Part shown: piece by piece, positions 49,381 through 58,152 of the stretch
How the letters are laid out: each line of letters starts with the position of its first letter
How positions within the stretch are numbered: the first letter of the stretch is position 1
Source: Marinobacter litoralis
Lineage (GTDB): Bacteria > Pseudomonadota > Gammaproteobacteria > Pseudomonadales > Oleiphilaceae
Reading direction: 5' to 3'
NCBI RefSeq assembly: GCF_016427555.1
Contig: NZ_JAELVS010000001.1
Span: 1,054,001 to 1,118,000, forward strand
DNA: 64,000 bases
The notes under the pieces: generated by a model
The model's database searches: none
What the model saw: the letters and a program-made list of their open reading frames with translations, nothing else
What the model was told of the DNA's origin: nothing
Program-made: the position numbers and the translations under genes

Positions 49381-49875
49381 TTGGATAGTTACGAGCAGGT
49401 GTTGGTGGCGCTTCGGCGGGTTATCCGGGCAACGGATTTGCATTCGAAACGGTTGAGTAAGCATGCCGGGTTGACCGGCCCTCAGCTGCTGATTATGCGC
49501 ACCATTCGTGACCTGGGCGAGGTGACAATCGGTACGATTGCCGAGAATGTCAGTCTCAGTCAGGCAACGGTAACCACCATTCTCGACCGCCTTGAACTCC
49601 GTAAGCTGGTTTATCGTGTGCGCAGCACGAAGGATAAGCGCAAGGTACATGCTCATTTAACCGAAGAAGGGGCCGATCTGTTGGCCCGTGCGCCGAACCC
49701 GTTGCAGGAAGACTTCATTGAGAAGTTCCAGAATCTGGCCGAGTGGGAGCAGACGATGATTTTGTCATCGTTGCAGCGTGTGGCTCATATGATGGACGCT
49801 GATGATATTGACGCTTCGCCGGTTCTGACGGTGGGGTCGGTATTGAGGGATGATGGCTGGAAGGAAAAGGCCTGA
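49381..49875 (+). CDS. MarR-family transcriptional regulator
   Basis: 164 residues from a TTG at 49381 with GGGAG about 7 nt upstream. Winged helix with ATVTTILDRLELRKLVYRV and the wing STKDKRKVHAHLTEEG. The dimerisation helices flank it. Ligand unknown. The palindrome in its own promoter supports autoregulation; the divergent TPR gene could also be a target. Confidence 0.9.
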   Translation: MDSYEQVLVALRRVIRATDLHSKRLSKHAGLTGPQLLIMRTIRDLGEVTIGTIAENVSLSQATVTTILDRLELRKLVYRVRSTKDKRKVHAHLTEEGADLLARAPNPLQEDFIEKFQNLAEWEQTMILSSLQRVAHMMDADDIDASPVLTVGSVLRDDGWKEKA

Positions 49876-49884
49876 AGATGGCGA

Positions 49885-49912
49885 GGGGTCTGTCCCTACG
49901 AGGACAGACCCC
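49885..49912. repeat. GGGGTCTGTCC hairpin between MarR and lon
   Basis: Perfect 11-bp inverted repeat GGGGTCTGTCC-CTACGA-GGACAGACCCC without a U-run. It is in the convergent marR/lon gap. It could terminate either gene weakly, but it also looks like REP-type palindromes that RAYT transposases act on in other gammaproteobacteria. Confidence 0.45.
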
Positions 49913-49933
49913 CGTTCTCCGAATTCACGGGAA

Positions 49934-52384
49934 CTAGTGAACGCTAGACCCACTCTTCGGCTTATTGCCAAAACACACCTGAAACACATCGGTGTAGTTT
50001 TTGGCAAAGTTCACGGTTAACCCTTCTTTGAGATAATCCGGCAACTCTTCGTAGTCCCACCGGTTCGCCTCCGGCAGAATCAGATTACTGATCTTCTGTC
50101 GTCTTGCGGCAATCACTTTTTCACGAATCCCGCCAACGGGCAGCACCTGCCCTGTAAGTGTCAGTTCGCCAGTCATGGCAATGTTCTGCTGCGGAGCTTC
50201 TCTGCGAGCGATAGAAACCAACGCCGTGGCCATGGTGATACCGGCACTGGGGCCGTCCTTCGGTGTTGCACCTTCGGGCACGTGCAGGTGGACGAACGAC
50301 TTTTCGAAAAAAGTCGGGTCGCCTTTGAATCGCTTCAGGTTGGAGGCCACGTAGCTGTAGGCAATTTCTGCGGACTCGCGCATCACGTCGCCCAGTTGCC
50401 CGGTCAGCTTGAAGCCCCGGTGGTTGGTATGAACGCGGGAGGCTTCGATGCTTAGCGTCGCTCCGCCCATTGCGGTCCACGCCAAGCCGGTGACAACGCC
50501 GGTGCCTTTCAGGGACTTCTCTTTGCGGAAAGCCGGTTGTCCGAGATAGGTGGTCAAATCGCCCACACCAACTCGCACCGGTTCGTCCGGGTTTTCCAGC
50601 AGTTTCACAATGCCTTTGCGAATGATTTTGTGCAGCAGTTTTTCCAGGCTGCGCACGCCGGCTTCCCGGGCATAACCTTCAATCACTTGCCGAACGGCGG
50701 CATCCGAGATGTTTAGCTGTTTTTTCAGTAAGCCTGCTCGTTTGAGCAAGCGCGGGATCAGGTAATGCTTGGCGATGGCGAGCTTTTCTTCACCGATATA
50801 GCCAGACAGCCGAATGACATCCATCCGGTCCAGTAGGGGGCGGGGAATGGTATCTAGCTGGTTGGCGGTGCAGATGAACAGTACCTTGGACAAGTCCATG
50901 CGCACATCGAGGTAATGATCCAAGAATTCTTTATTTTGTTCCGGATCCAGGGTTTCCAGCAGCGCTGACGCCGGATCGCCCTGGAAAGAGGAGCCGATTT
51001 TGTCGATCTCATCCAGCATGATCACCGGGTTGGCCACTTTCGTGTCTTTCAGGGCTTGCACAAACTTGCCGGGCATTGCGCCGATGTAGGTGCGGCGGTG
51101 GCCTTTGATTTCGGCTTCGTCGCGCATACCGCCAACACTGAAGCGGTAGAACTCGCGGCCCAACGCATCTGCCACCGAGTGACCGATAGAGGTTTTGCCC
51201 ACGCCGGGTGGGCCTACCAACAACAGAATGGAACCACTCATTTCACCCTTGAACGAGCCTTCGGCGAGGAACTCGACGATGCGGTCTTTGACATCGTTAA
51301 GACCGTCGTGGTCCCGGTCCAATATCTTGCGTGCCGCCGCGAGGTCGAAGTGGTCTTCGGAGTATTTCCCCCAAGGCACTTGCGTGATCCAGTCGAGATA
51401 ATTTCGGGTCACACCGTATTCCGGCGAGCCTTGCTCGAGAATCTGCAGTTTCTGGATTTCTTCATCGAAACGTTCCTGCACAGCTTCTGGCGGATTCAGT
51501 TTGGCCATCCGCGCCTCGAAGCGCTCTGCATCGGCGGTTTTATCATCTTTGGCGATGCCCAGTTCGCGCTGAATAACTTTCAGTTGCTCGCGCAGGAAGA
51601 ATTCACGCTGGTGCTTTTGCACCTTCTCGTTTACTTCTTCGTTGATTTCAGACTGCAGGCGAGCCACTTCCAGTTCTTTGCGCATCAGCAGGAGCACCCG
51701 CTCCATGCGGCGAAGCAAAGGCACAGTGTCCAGAACATCCTGCAGTTCCTGCCCGGGCGCGCTCGTCATAGACGCACCGAAATCGGCCAGCGGTGAGCTG
51801 TCGTCCGGGCCGAAGCGAGACAGGTACTGCTTTACGTCTTCCCCGTATAGCGGATTGGTGCGCAGCAGCTCTTTGATGGCACCGATGATGGCCAGCGTGT
51901 AGGCCTTGAGCTCGTCGGCCGGCTCTTCCGGCTCGTCAGGATATTCGACCTCCACCAGATAGGGCGGGCGACGGCGTAGCCATTGCACGATTTTGAACCG
52001 ATGCAGGCCTTGGGCGATGAACTGCACTTTGCCGTTCTCGCGCTGGGCCTGGTGAACGCGAACCGCGCAGCCCATAACCTCCAGCTCGTCGCTGGTGGGC
52101 ACACCGGATTCGCTTTCCGTGTCTTCAACAAAGCAAATGCCCAACATTTTGTGGTCGGTTTCCGCCACCCGCTTCAGGGTTTCGTGCCACGGATCTTCGT
52201 TGACCATCACCGGTTGTACCTGCGCCGGAAAGAAAGGCCGGTTGGTCACTGGCAGCACGTACATCCGTTGCGGCCGGGCTTGATGGGGCAGTGCGAGTGC
52301 CTTGTTGTTGTCTTCTTTGCCGATGTATTCGGTCACGTCTTCTTCAAATTCGTCCAGGGAGTCTTTGCGGTTCTCGTCATTCAT
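49934..52384 (-). CDS. lon: Lon-family ATP-dependent serine protease (probable second, AsrA-like paralogue)
   Basis: 816 residues. N-terminal LON substrate domain (about 40-240), coiled coil, AAA+ module (Walker A GPPGVGKTS, Walker B VIMLDEIDK), and protease domain with Ser in PKDGPSAGI and Lys in GGIREKVIAA. The N-terminus reads VLPVTNRPFFPAQ rather than the PLRDVVVFP of classical Lon, and clpX/hupB are not adjacent. So it is probably the Lon paralogue related to P. aeruginosa AsrA rather than the housekeeping Lon. It is divergent from cnoX. Confidence 0.92.
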   Translation of the reverse strand: MNDENRKDSLDEFEEDVTEYIGKEDNNKALALPHQARPQRMYVLPVTNRPFFPAQVQPVMVNEDPWHETLKRVAETDHKMLGICFVEDTESESGVPTSDELEVMGCAVRVHQAQRENGKVQFIAQGLHRFKIVQWLRRRPPYLVEVEYPDEPEEPADELKAYTLAIIGAIKELLRTNPLYGEDVKQYLSRFGPDDSSPLADFGASMTSAPGQELQDVLDTVPLLRRMERVLLLMRKELEVARLQSEINEEVNEKVQKHQREFFLREQLKVIQRELGIAKDDKTADAERFEARMAKLNPPEAVQERFDEEIQKLQILEQGSPEYGVTRNYLDWITQVPWGKYSEDHFDLAAARKILDRDHDGLNDVKDRIVEFLAEGSFKGEMSGSILLLVGPPGVGKTSIGHSVADALGREFYRFSVGGMRDEAEIKGHRRTYIGAMPGKFVQALKDTKVANPVIMLDEIDKIGSSFQGDPASALLETLDPEQNKEFLDHYLDVRMDLSKVLFICTANQLDTIPRPLLDRMDVIRLSGYIGEEKLAIAKHYLIPRLLKRAGLLKKQLNISDAAVRQVIEGYAREAGVRSLEKLLHKIIRKGIVKLLENPDEPVRVGVGDLTTYLGQPAFRKEKSLKGTGVVTGLAWTAMGGATLSIEASRVHTNHRGFKLTGQLGDVMRESAEIAYSYVASNLKRFKGDPTFFEKSFVHLHVPEGATPKDGPSAGITMATALVSIARREAPQQNIAMTGELTLTGQVLPVGGIREKVIAARRQKISNLILPEANRWDYEELPDYLKEGLTVNFAKNYTDVFQVCFGNKPKSGSSVH

Positions 52385-52453
52385 ACCGTTTCGCTCTAAA
52401 GGCGTGAGTGTTTACTATTCTATGTAACGGCGATGGCAGGATTTTCAAGCTGG

Positions 52454-52480
52454 CTTGATTTTTAATTCCCGAGCCCCCAT
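52454..52480 (+). promoter_or_regulatory. Candidate sigma-32 promoter of cnoX
   Basis: -35 CTTGAT (52454-52459), 15-bp spacer, -10 CCCCAT (52475-52480), 38 nt upstream of cnoX. It fits the heat-shock consensus except one -35 base. Confidence 0.5.
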
Positions 52481-52518
52481 ACCAGAGCCATCTAACATCC
52501 TTATAACCGGGTAACTTT

Positions 52519-53382
52519 ATGACTGCTTCACCCTATATCTTTGATGCCACCATGGACAACTTTCCGCAGGAGGTGATGGAAGCCTCCGCCAAAACGCCGA
52601 TCCTGGTGGATGTCTGGGCGGATTGGTGTGCACCGTGCAAGCAGCTGATGCCGATACTGGAAAAGCTGGCGGACGAATATCAGGGCAATTTCCTGCTGGC
52701 CAAAGTGAATGCCGATGAGCAGCAAGAGCTGACCTCTTCCCTGGGCGTGCGCAGCTTGCCCACCGTTATTCTGGTGAAAGACGGCCAGGCTGTGGATGGT
52801 TTCAACGGTGCCCAGCCGGAAAGCGAGATTCGCAAGGTGCTGGAGAAACACGTGGAAGCGCCGGCTGAAGATCCGTACGAGAAAGCTCATGCGCTGTGGG
52901 AGGCGGGCGATCTGGACGGAGCTCTGGCGATCCTGACGGAAATGAACCAGAAGGACCCGGAAAATCTGGACGTATTGATTGATCTGGCCCAGCTGAAAGC
53001 GGAACAGGGCGACGTGGAAACTGCCGAACAGGTGCTGGAAAACTTGCCGCCAGAAGAGAAAATGCAGACCAAAGCCAAACAGTTGGCGGCCCGCGTGAAG
53101 TTTTTGAAGCAGTCGAGCGAGTTGCCGGCTATCGACGGTTTGGAACAAACGCTGGAAGCCAACCCGAAAGACCCGGAGGCTTTGCATCAGTTGGCACTGC
53201 ACAAAGTGTTGCAAGAGCAGAATGCCGAGGCGATGGATTTGCTGATCCGGTTAATGCAGGCGGACAGCAATTACAAGGATGGGGTGGCCAAGACGACCTT
53301 GGTGGAGTTGTTTGAAAAACTGGGTAATAACAATGCGGATGTGCGGACGTATCGGAGGAAGTTGTATACGTTGATGCATTGA
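52519..53382 (+). CDS. cnoX: Thioredoxin-TPR chaperedoxin CnoX (YbbN)
   Basis: 287 residues. A thioredoxin domain (1-115) with an intact WCAPC site and cis-Pro loop RSLPTVI is followed by TPR helices (about 120-285). E. coli CnoX has lost the redox motif (SxxC), whereas this one retains both Cys residues, as in other lineages where it can reduce disulfides. It protects substrates from oxidative aggregation and hands them to GroEL or DnaK. It is divergent from the Lon-family protease. Confidence 0.93.
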   Translation: MTASPYIFDATMDNFPQEVMEASAKTPILVDVWADWCAPCKQLMPILEKLADEYQGNFLLAKVNADEQQELTSSLGVRSLPTVILVKDGQAVDGFNGAQPESEIRKVLEKHVEAPAEDPYEKAHALWEAGDLDGALAILTEMNQKDPENLDVLIDLAQLKAEQGDVETAEQVLENLPPEEKMQTKAKQLAARVKFLKQSSELPAIDGLEQTLEANPKDPEALHQLALHKVLQEQNAEAMDLLIRLMQADSNYKDGVAKTTLVELFEKLGNNNADVRTYRRKLYTLMH

Positions 53383-53448
53383 GGTTGCAGCAAAAGGCCA
53401 GATAGATTGCTCCATCTGGCCTCTTTATATCAGCTTCAGGCAATGGCC

Positions 53449-54813
53449 TTAGCTATTTCCCTTCTTCATCTGCTCAAACTCATCTTCAAAGAAGAACTTC
53501 TCCTCTCCGAAGGCTGGCTCCAGCTCGTGTAGCCAGGTGGCGGTTTCGCTGTATTTGGCGAAGAACGGGCGCTGTACCCAGTCCGGGTTGCGGCCTTGCA
53601 GGAAGCGCAATACAAACACTTTTTCGCCTTTGATTTCCGCAATGCCCTGGATTTCTACCTTGCCGGGGCCGGCGCTCATGCTGGGGCCTCGGGCGGTGCG
53701 GGCCAGGCCGGATACCTGCTTCATGGCCTCGCGGTAGATGTTGTAGGCTTCCGCTAGCGGCACCTCAAAGTAGTTCTTGGCACCGGTGTCCCGTTCTACA
53801 AACATGTAGTAGGGGATGATGCCCAGCTTTACCTCACGCTTCCAAAGCTTGGCCCAGTCATCCGCGTTGTCGTTCACGTGTTTGATCAGCGGGCCTTGCG
53901 CGCGGATTTCAGCGCCGGTGGCGCGGATGCGGCGAATGGCTTCTTCCGCGATGTCGGTGGTGATTTCCTGCCAATGGTTGTAGTGCGCCATGATGGCTAC
54001 GTGCTTGCCGGCGTCAACCAGTTTGGCGAACAACTCGATCAGCTCGTCGGCATCTTTGTCGGTGACGAAGCGGTAGGGCCAGAAGGTCAACGCTTTGGTG
54101 CCGATGCGGATGGTCTGAACGTGGTCGAATTCCGGCTGCAGCAGAGGCTCCAGGTACTGAACCAGGTTTTTGGTTTTCATGACCATCGGGTCACCGCCTG
54201 TCACCAGCAGGTCGGTTACTTCGGTGTGCTCCCGCAGGTAGCCGTGCAGTTTCTCGGCATCGGTGCTGGCCATTTTCAGGTCTTTGTCGCCGACAAACTG
54301 TGCCCAGCGGAAGCAGAAGGTGCAGTAAGAGTGGCAAGTCTGGCCCTGGGAGGGGAAGAACAACACGGTTTCGCGGTACTTGTGCTGCACGCCGTCCAGC
54401 ACTTCACCATCCAGCTCCGGCATGTTCATTTCCATTTGGCCGGCCGGGTGCGGGTTCAGGTCGTCACGGATCTGCTTGGCAAGCGCCTGAATCTCTTTCT
54501 TGTCTGCGCCATCCCGGTGCAGTTGTGCCATCTGTTCGTAATGCTCGTCCTTCAGCATACCCTTCTGCGGGAACACAAGCTGGTAAATCGGGTCGTTCGG
54601 TACGTTGTCCCAGTTGATCAACTCGTCGATAACGTATTCATTGACGCGGAAGGGCAGCACGCTGGCCACAACCTTCATCTCAAACAAGGTTTCTTCAGGC
54701 AGATCCTGAATGGCTTCAATTTTGTCGAGCTGACGGTCAGTAAACACCTTGAATCGGCGTTCTTCGAATTCCTGCACCGGGATACGGTTAGGAAAGGTGA
54801 CGATGGAGTTCAT
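53449..54813 (-). CDS. KamA-family radical SAM protein (lysine 2,3-aminomutase-like)
   Basis: 454 residues. Radical SAM motif CHSYCTFCFRW (CxxxCxxC, about 160-170) with VTGGDPM downstream; PLP-binding Lys probably in AGPGKVEI near 375. It is longer than EpmB (about 340) and nearer to clostridial KAM (416). It could make beta-lysine as an osmolyte precursor or for another product, or act in elongation-factor P modification. No efp, epmA or acetyltransferase (ablB) is adjacent, so the pathway stays open. Confidence 0.88.
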   Translation of the reverse strand: MNSIVTFPNRIPVQEFEERRFKVFTDRQLDKIEAIQDLPEETLFEMKVVASVLPFRVNEYVIDELINWDNVPNDPIYQLVFPQKGMLKDEHYEQMAQLHRDGADKKEIQALAKQIRDDLNPHPAGQMEMNMPELDGEVLDGVQHKYRETVLFFPSQGQTCHSYCTFCFRWAQFVGDKDLKMASTDAEKLHGYLREHTEVTDLLVTGGDPMVMKTKNLVQYLEPLLQPEFDHVQTIRIGTKALTFWPYRFVTDKDADELIELFAKLVDAGKHVAIMAHYNHWQEITTDIAEEAIRRIRATGAEIRAQGPLIKHVNDNADDWAKLWKREVKLGIIPYYMFVERDTGAKNYFEVPLAEAYNIYREAMKQVSGLARTARGPSMSAGPGKVEIQGIAEIKGEKVFVLRFLQGRNPDWVQRPFFAKYSETATWLHELEPAFGEEKFFFEDEFEQMKKGNS

Positions 54814-54890
54814 AGATCGCCCTCTGTTGGGTAATAAAAGTAAAAAGAAGGCTAAAGCACCTTCGTGATCGCATAAAAAACGGGCCGAAA

Positions 54891-54919
54891 ATTATACAGA
54901 ATTCTGAAATTATTTTCAG
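54891..54919 (-). promoter_or_regulatory. Promoter of the KamA-like gene
   Basis: On the minus strand, -35 CTGAAA (54919-54914), 17-bp spacer, consensus -10 TATAAT (54896-54891), about 75 nt upstream of the ATG at 54813. Confidence 0.7.
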
Positions 54920-55478
54920 GTCTAATTATTCTTTGAGCGGGGCTTGGTTGCCGATGACGGTCTGGTGTGAGGCGGCAAGCCTTTGGTTGAGCGGTATTGC
55001 CGAGTGCGATCGGTCATGGATCTTACGAAATATCTTTAGTAACGCGAAGGTTTGTAGCTGAAATGGGAGTATCAGACCTTGGTCGGGGGTATGTTGTTTT
55101 AGTGAAGTGATTTGGTCATTATTACGTAAATAAACAGAATTTTTGCGGCTGTCTGCGCCGGATTCTCGGATTTGGCGAAAAAATTTGAGATTGTTTTGCT
55201 AAAAGTACGTAGTTTTTGCTGCGCCGAGCAAATCTGATCACTGCGTCGTTTCTATAGCTCGCCATAGCCGTATCGGCACGAGCTACAACAACGGCCTGGC
55301 GCAGGAAAATAATGAAAGCTGTTCTATGCTTGAGGGAAGTCACGCTGGCCACTCAGCATTTCTCGCAAGCTGATACTTCAATAATAAAGCTGCCAGTTAT
55401 CGCAGTTTCCAATTTCGCAACGTGATCGGCTGCTGATCGTGGCACACGCTGCATTCGTTAGGTTCAGGGGAGGGTTAG
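54920..55478. other. Intergenic region upstream of aceE, no gene recognised
   Basis: About 560 nt, locally A+T-richer than its surroundings. Short open frames exist, but none has a ribosome-binding site plus recognisable sequence. It presumably holds the aceE promoter and leader; no convincing -35/-10 pair or PdhR-type palindrome was seen. GGGGAGGG at 55468-55475 is the aceE ribosome-binding region. Confidence 0.6.
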
Positions 55479-58142
55479 ATGTACCAGGATGATGATCCCA
55501 TTGAGACCAGAGAATGGTTAGATGCACTGGAATCTCTGATCGAGAATGAAGGTATAGACCGAGTTAAATACATTCTGGAGCGCCTTTCCGAGCGCGCCAG
55601 CCGAGACGGCACCGAACTGCCGTATTCCATCACCACACCATTTAGAAATACGATCCCCGTCACTCAGGAAGCGCGCATGCCGGGCGACCTGTTTATGGAG
55701 CGCCGTATCCGTTCCCTGATTCGCTGGAACGCCATGGCCATGGTGGTGCGCGCCAACAAACGTCCCGGTGATCTGGGCGGTCACATTTCCACCTTCTCTT
55801 CTGCCGCCACATTGTATGACGTGGGCTTTAACTACTTCTTCCACGGTGGTGACGAGAACCGCGACTCTGATCTGGTGTATTTCCAGGGGCACGCAGCGCC
55901 GGGAATTTACGCCCGCTCATTTCTGGAAGGTCGGTTTACCGAAGAGCAATTGGATAAATACCGGGAAGAAACCGGCGGCGAAGGCTTGTCGTCCTACCCG
56001 CACCCCTGGTTAATGCCTGACTACTGGCAGTTCCCGACAGTCTCTATGGGGCTGGGGCCGATTCAGTCCATCTACCAAGCGCATGTAATGAAGTATCTGC
56101 ACAGTCGCGAACTGATCGACATGGGCGACCGGAAGGTGTGGAGCTTCCTTGGTGACGGTGAGTGTGACGAGCCTGAAACTCTGGGTTGTATCTCCAAAGC
56201 TGGCCGCGAAAAACTCGACAATCTCATCTTCGTGGTGAACTGCAACCTGCAGCGTCTGGACGGCCCGGTTCGGGGTAACGGCAAGATCATGCAGGAGCTG
56301 GAAGGCGTTTTCCGCGGCGCCGGCTGGAACGTCATTAAGGTCGTGTGGGGCCGCATGTGGGATCCGCTGTTTGAGCAAGATGAAGACGGCATCATGCAGC
56401 GCGCCATGGATGAGGTGTGCGATGGCGATCTGCAGAACTACGCGTTCAAAGGCCCGGCCGCGACTCGCAAAGAGTTCTTCGGAAAATACCCGGAACTGAG
56501 CAAGCTGGTTGAAAGCCTGTCGGATGACGACATCGCCAAGCTGAACCGTGGCGGTCACGACCCTTACAAAGTCTACGCGGCTTATCATCGCGCCGTGCAC
56601 CAGAACAACGGCAAGCCCACGGTTATTCTGGCCCACACCATCAAAGGCTACGGATTTGGCGCTGCGGGTGAAGCCCAGAACACCGCGCATTCATTGAAGA
56701 AATTGGATCTGGATACCCTCAAGGCGTTCCGGGACCGTTTCGGCGTGCCGCTGAAAGACGAGGAGCTGGAAGACGTACCCTATTACCGTCCGGCACCGGA
56801 TAGCCCCGAACTGGTCTACATGAAGAAGAGGCGCCAAGAGCTGGGTGGCTTCTACCCGAAACGTAACAAAGAATGCCAGCCGCTGCAGATTCCCGATCTG
56901 GATATTTTCAAAGCCGTGCTGGAAGGCTCGGGTGATCGTGAGATTTCTACGACTATGGCGTTCGTGCGTCTGCTGGGCGCTCTGGTTAAAGACAAGCGTG
57001 TAGGCAAGCGTGTGGTGCCGATTGTGCCTGATGAAGCCCGTACCTTTGGTATGGAAGGCATGTTCCGCCAGTTGGGTATCTACACGTCTGAGGGGCAGAA
57101 GTATGTGCCTCAGGACCGTGACCAGATCATGTACTACCGCGAAGCCAAGCAGGGCCAGATCCTGCAGGAAGGCATCAACGAAGCGGGCGCGATGGCCGCC
57201 TGGATGGCTGCCGCTACGTCATACAGCAACAATAGCTTCCCGCTGATTCCGTTCTACGTGTTCTATTCCATGTTCGGTTTCCAGCGTGTGGGCGACCTGG
57301 CCTGGGCCTCTGGGGATATGCAGGCGCGGGGCTTCCTGATTGGTGGTACCGCAGGGCGAACCACGCTGAACGGTGAAGGTTTGCAGCATCAGGATGGTCA
57401 CAGCCATGTACTGGCCAACACCATTCCGAACTGTAAAGCCTACGACCCGGCCTACGGTTACGAGATGGCGGTGGTGATCCACCACGGCATGAAGGAGATG
57501 TTTGAAGAAGACAAAAACGTCTTCTACTACCTGACCGTGGAAAACGAAAACTACGCACAGCCAGCAATGCCCAAGGGATGTGAAGAAGGCATCATCAAAG
57601 GCATGTACCTGTTTGAATCCGTTGAAACCAAGGGCAAGAAAAAAACGCCTCGGGTTCAGCTTATGGGCTCTGGTGCCATCTTCAATGAAGTACGCGAGGC
57701 AGCTCAGCTGCTGAAGGAGGATTGGGGAGTCGCATCGGATATCTGGAGCGTAACCAGCTACAACGAACTGGCCCGCGACGGTCAGCACGTTGAGCGCTGG
57801 AATGCCCTGCACCCGGATGACAAACCCCGCAAGGCCTACGTGACCCAGTGTCTGGAAAAGCAGAAGGGGCCGGTTATTTCATCGACCGACTACATCAAAC
57901 TGCATTCCGAACAGCTGCGGGCATACATCCCGGCCACCTACATGACGTTGGGCACCGATGGTTTCGGCCGCAGTGATACCCGTGAAAAGCTTCGTAACTT
58001 CTTCGAGGTAGACCGTTACTACGTCACGGTTGACGCGTTGGCAGCGTTGGCTAAAGACGGTGAGATCGACAAGAAGCAGGTACTCGAAGCCATGCGCAAG
58101 TACGGTATCGATCGCAACAAACCGAACCCGGCGCACAGCTAA
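55479..58142 (+). CDS. aceE: Pyruvate dehydrogenase E1 component (homodimeric)
   Basis: 887 residues, the homodimeric gammaproteobacterial form. Thiamine-diphosphate/Mg binding GDGECDEPETLG with NCNLQRLDGPVRGN (about 228-268) and HAAPGIYARSFLEGR-like active-site region near 143. It decarboxylates pyruvate and acetylates the lipoyl arms of AceF. Stop followed 10 nt later by aceF. Confidence 0.98.
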   Translation: MYQDDDPIETREWLDALESLIENEGIDRVKYILERLSERASRDGTELPYSITTPFRNTIPVTQEARMPGDLFMERRIRSLIRWNAMAMVVRANKRPGDLGGHISTFSSAATLYDVGFNYFFHGGDENRDSDLVYFQGHAAPGIYARSFLEGRFTEEQLDKYREETGGEGLSSYPHPWLMPDYWQFPTVSMGLGPIQSIYQAHVMKYLHSRELIDMGDRKVWSFLGDGECDEPETLGCISKAGREKLDNLIFVVNCNLQRLDGPVRGNGKIMQELEGVFRGAGWNVIKVVWGRMWDPLFEQDEDGIMQRAMDEVCDGDLQNYAFKGPAATRKEFFGKYPELSKLVESLSDDDIAKLNRGGHDPYKVYAAYHRAVHQNNGKPTVILAHTIKGYGFGAAGEAQNTAHSLKKLDLDTLKAFRDRFGVPLKDEELEDVPYYRPAPDSPELVYMKKRRQELGGFYPKRNKECQPLQIPDLDIFKAVLEGSGDREISTTMAFVRLLGALVKDKRVGKRVVPIVPDEARTFGMEGMFRQLGIYTSEGQKYVPQDRDQIMYYREAKQGQILQEGINEAGAMAAWMAAATSYSNNSFPLIPFYVFYSMFGFQRVGDLAWASGDMQARGFLIGGTAGRTTLNGEGLQHQDGHSHVLANTIPNCKAYDPAYGYEMAVVIHHGMKEMFEEDKNVFYYLTVENENYAQPAMPKGCEEGIIKGMYLFESVETKGKKKTPRVQLMGSGAIFNEVREAAQLLKEDWGVASDIWSVTSYNELARDGQHVERWNALHPDDKPRKAYVTQCLEKQKGPVISSTDYIKLHSEQLRAYIPATYMTLGTDGFGRSDTREKLRNFFEVDRYYVTVDALAALAKDGEIDKKQVLEAMRKYGIDRNKPNPAHS

Positions 58143-58152
58143 GGAGACCGCT

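Noticed and set aside
55122-55352. 76-codon minus-strand ORF in the aceE upstream region
   Set aside because: No family resemblance, no good ribosome-binding site, and basic, low-complexity composition typical of chance frames.
55435-55465. TGGCACACGCTGCA upstream of aceE, considered as a sigma-54 promoter
   Set aside because: GG to GC spacing is eight nucleotides; sigma-54 control of aceE is also not expected.
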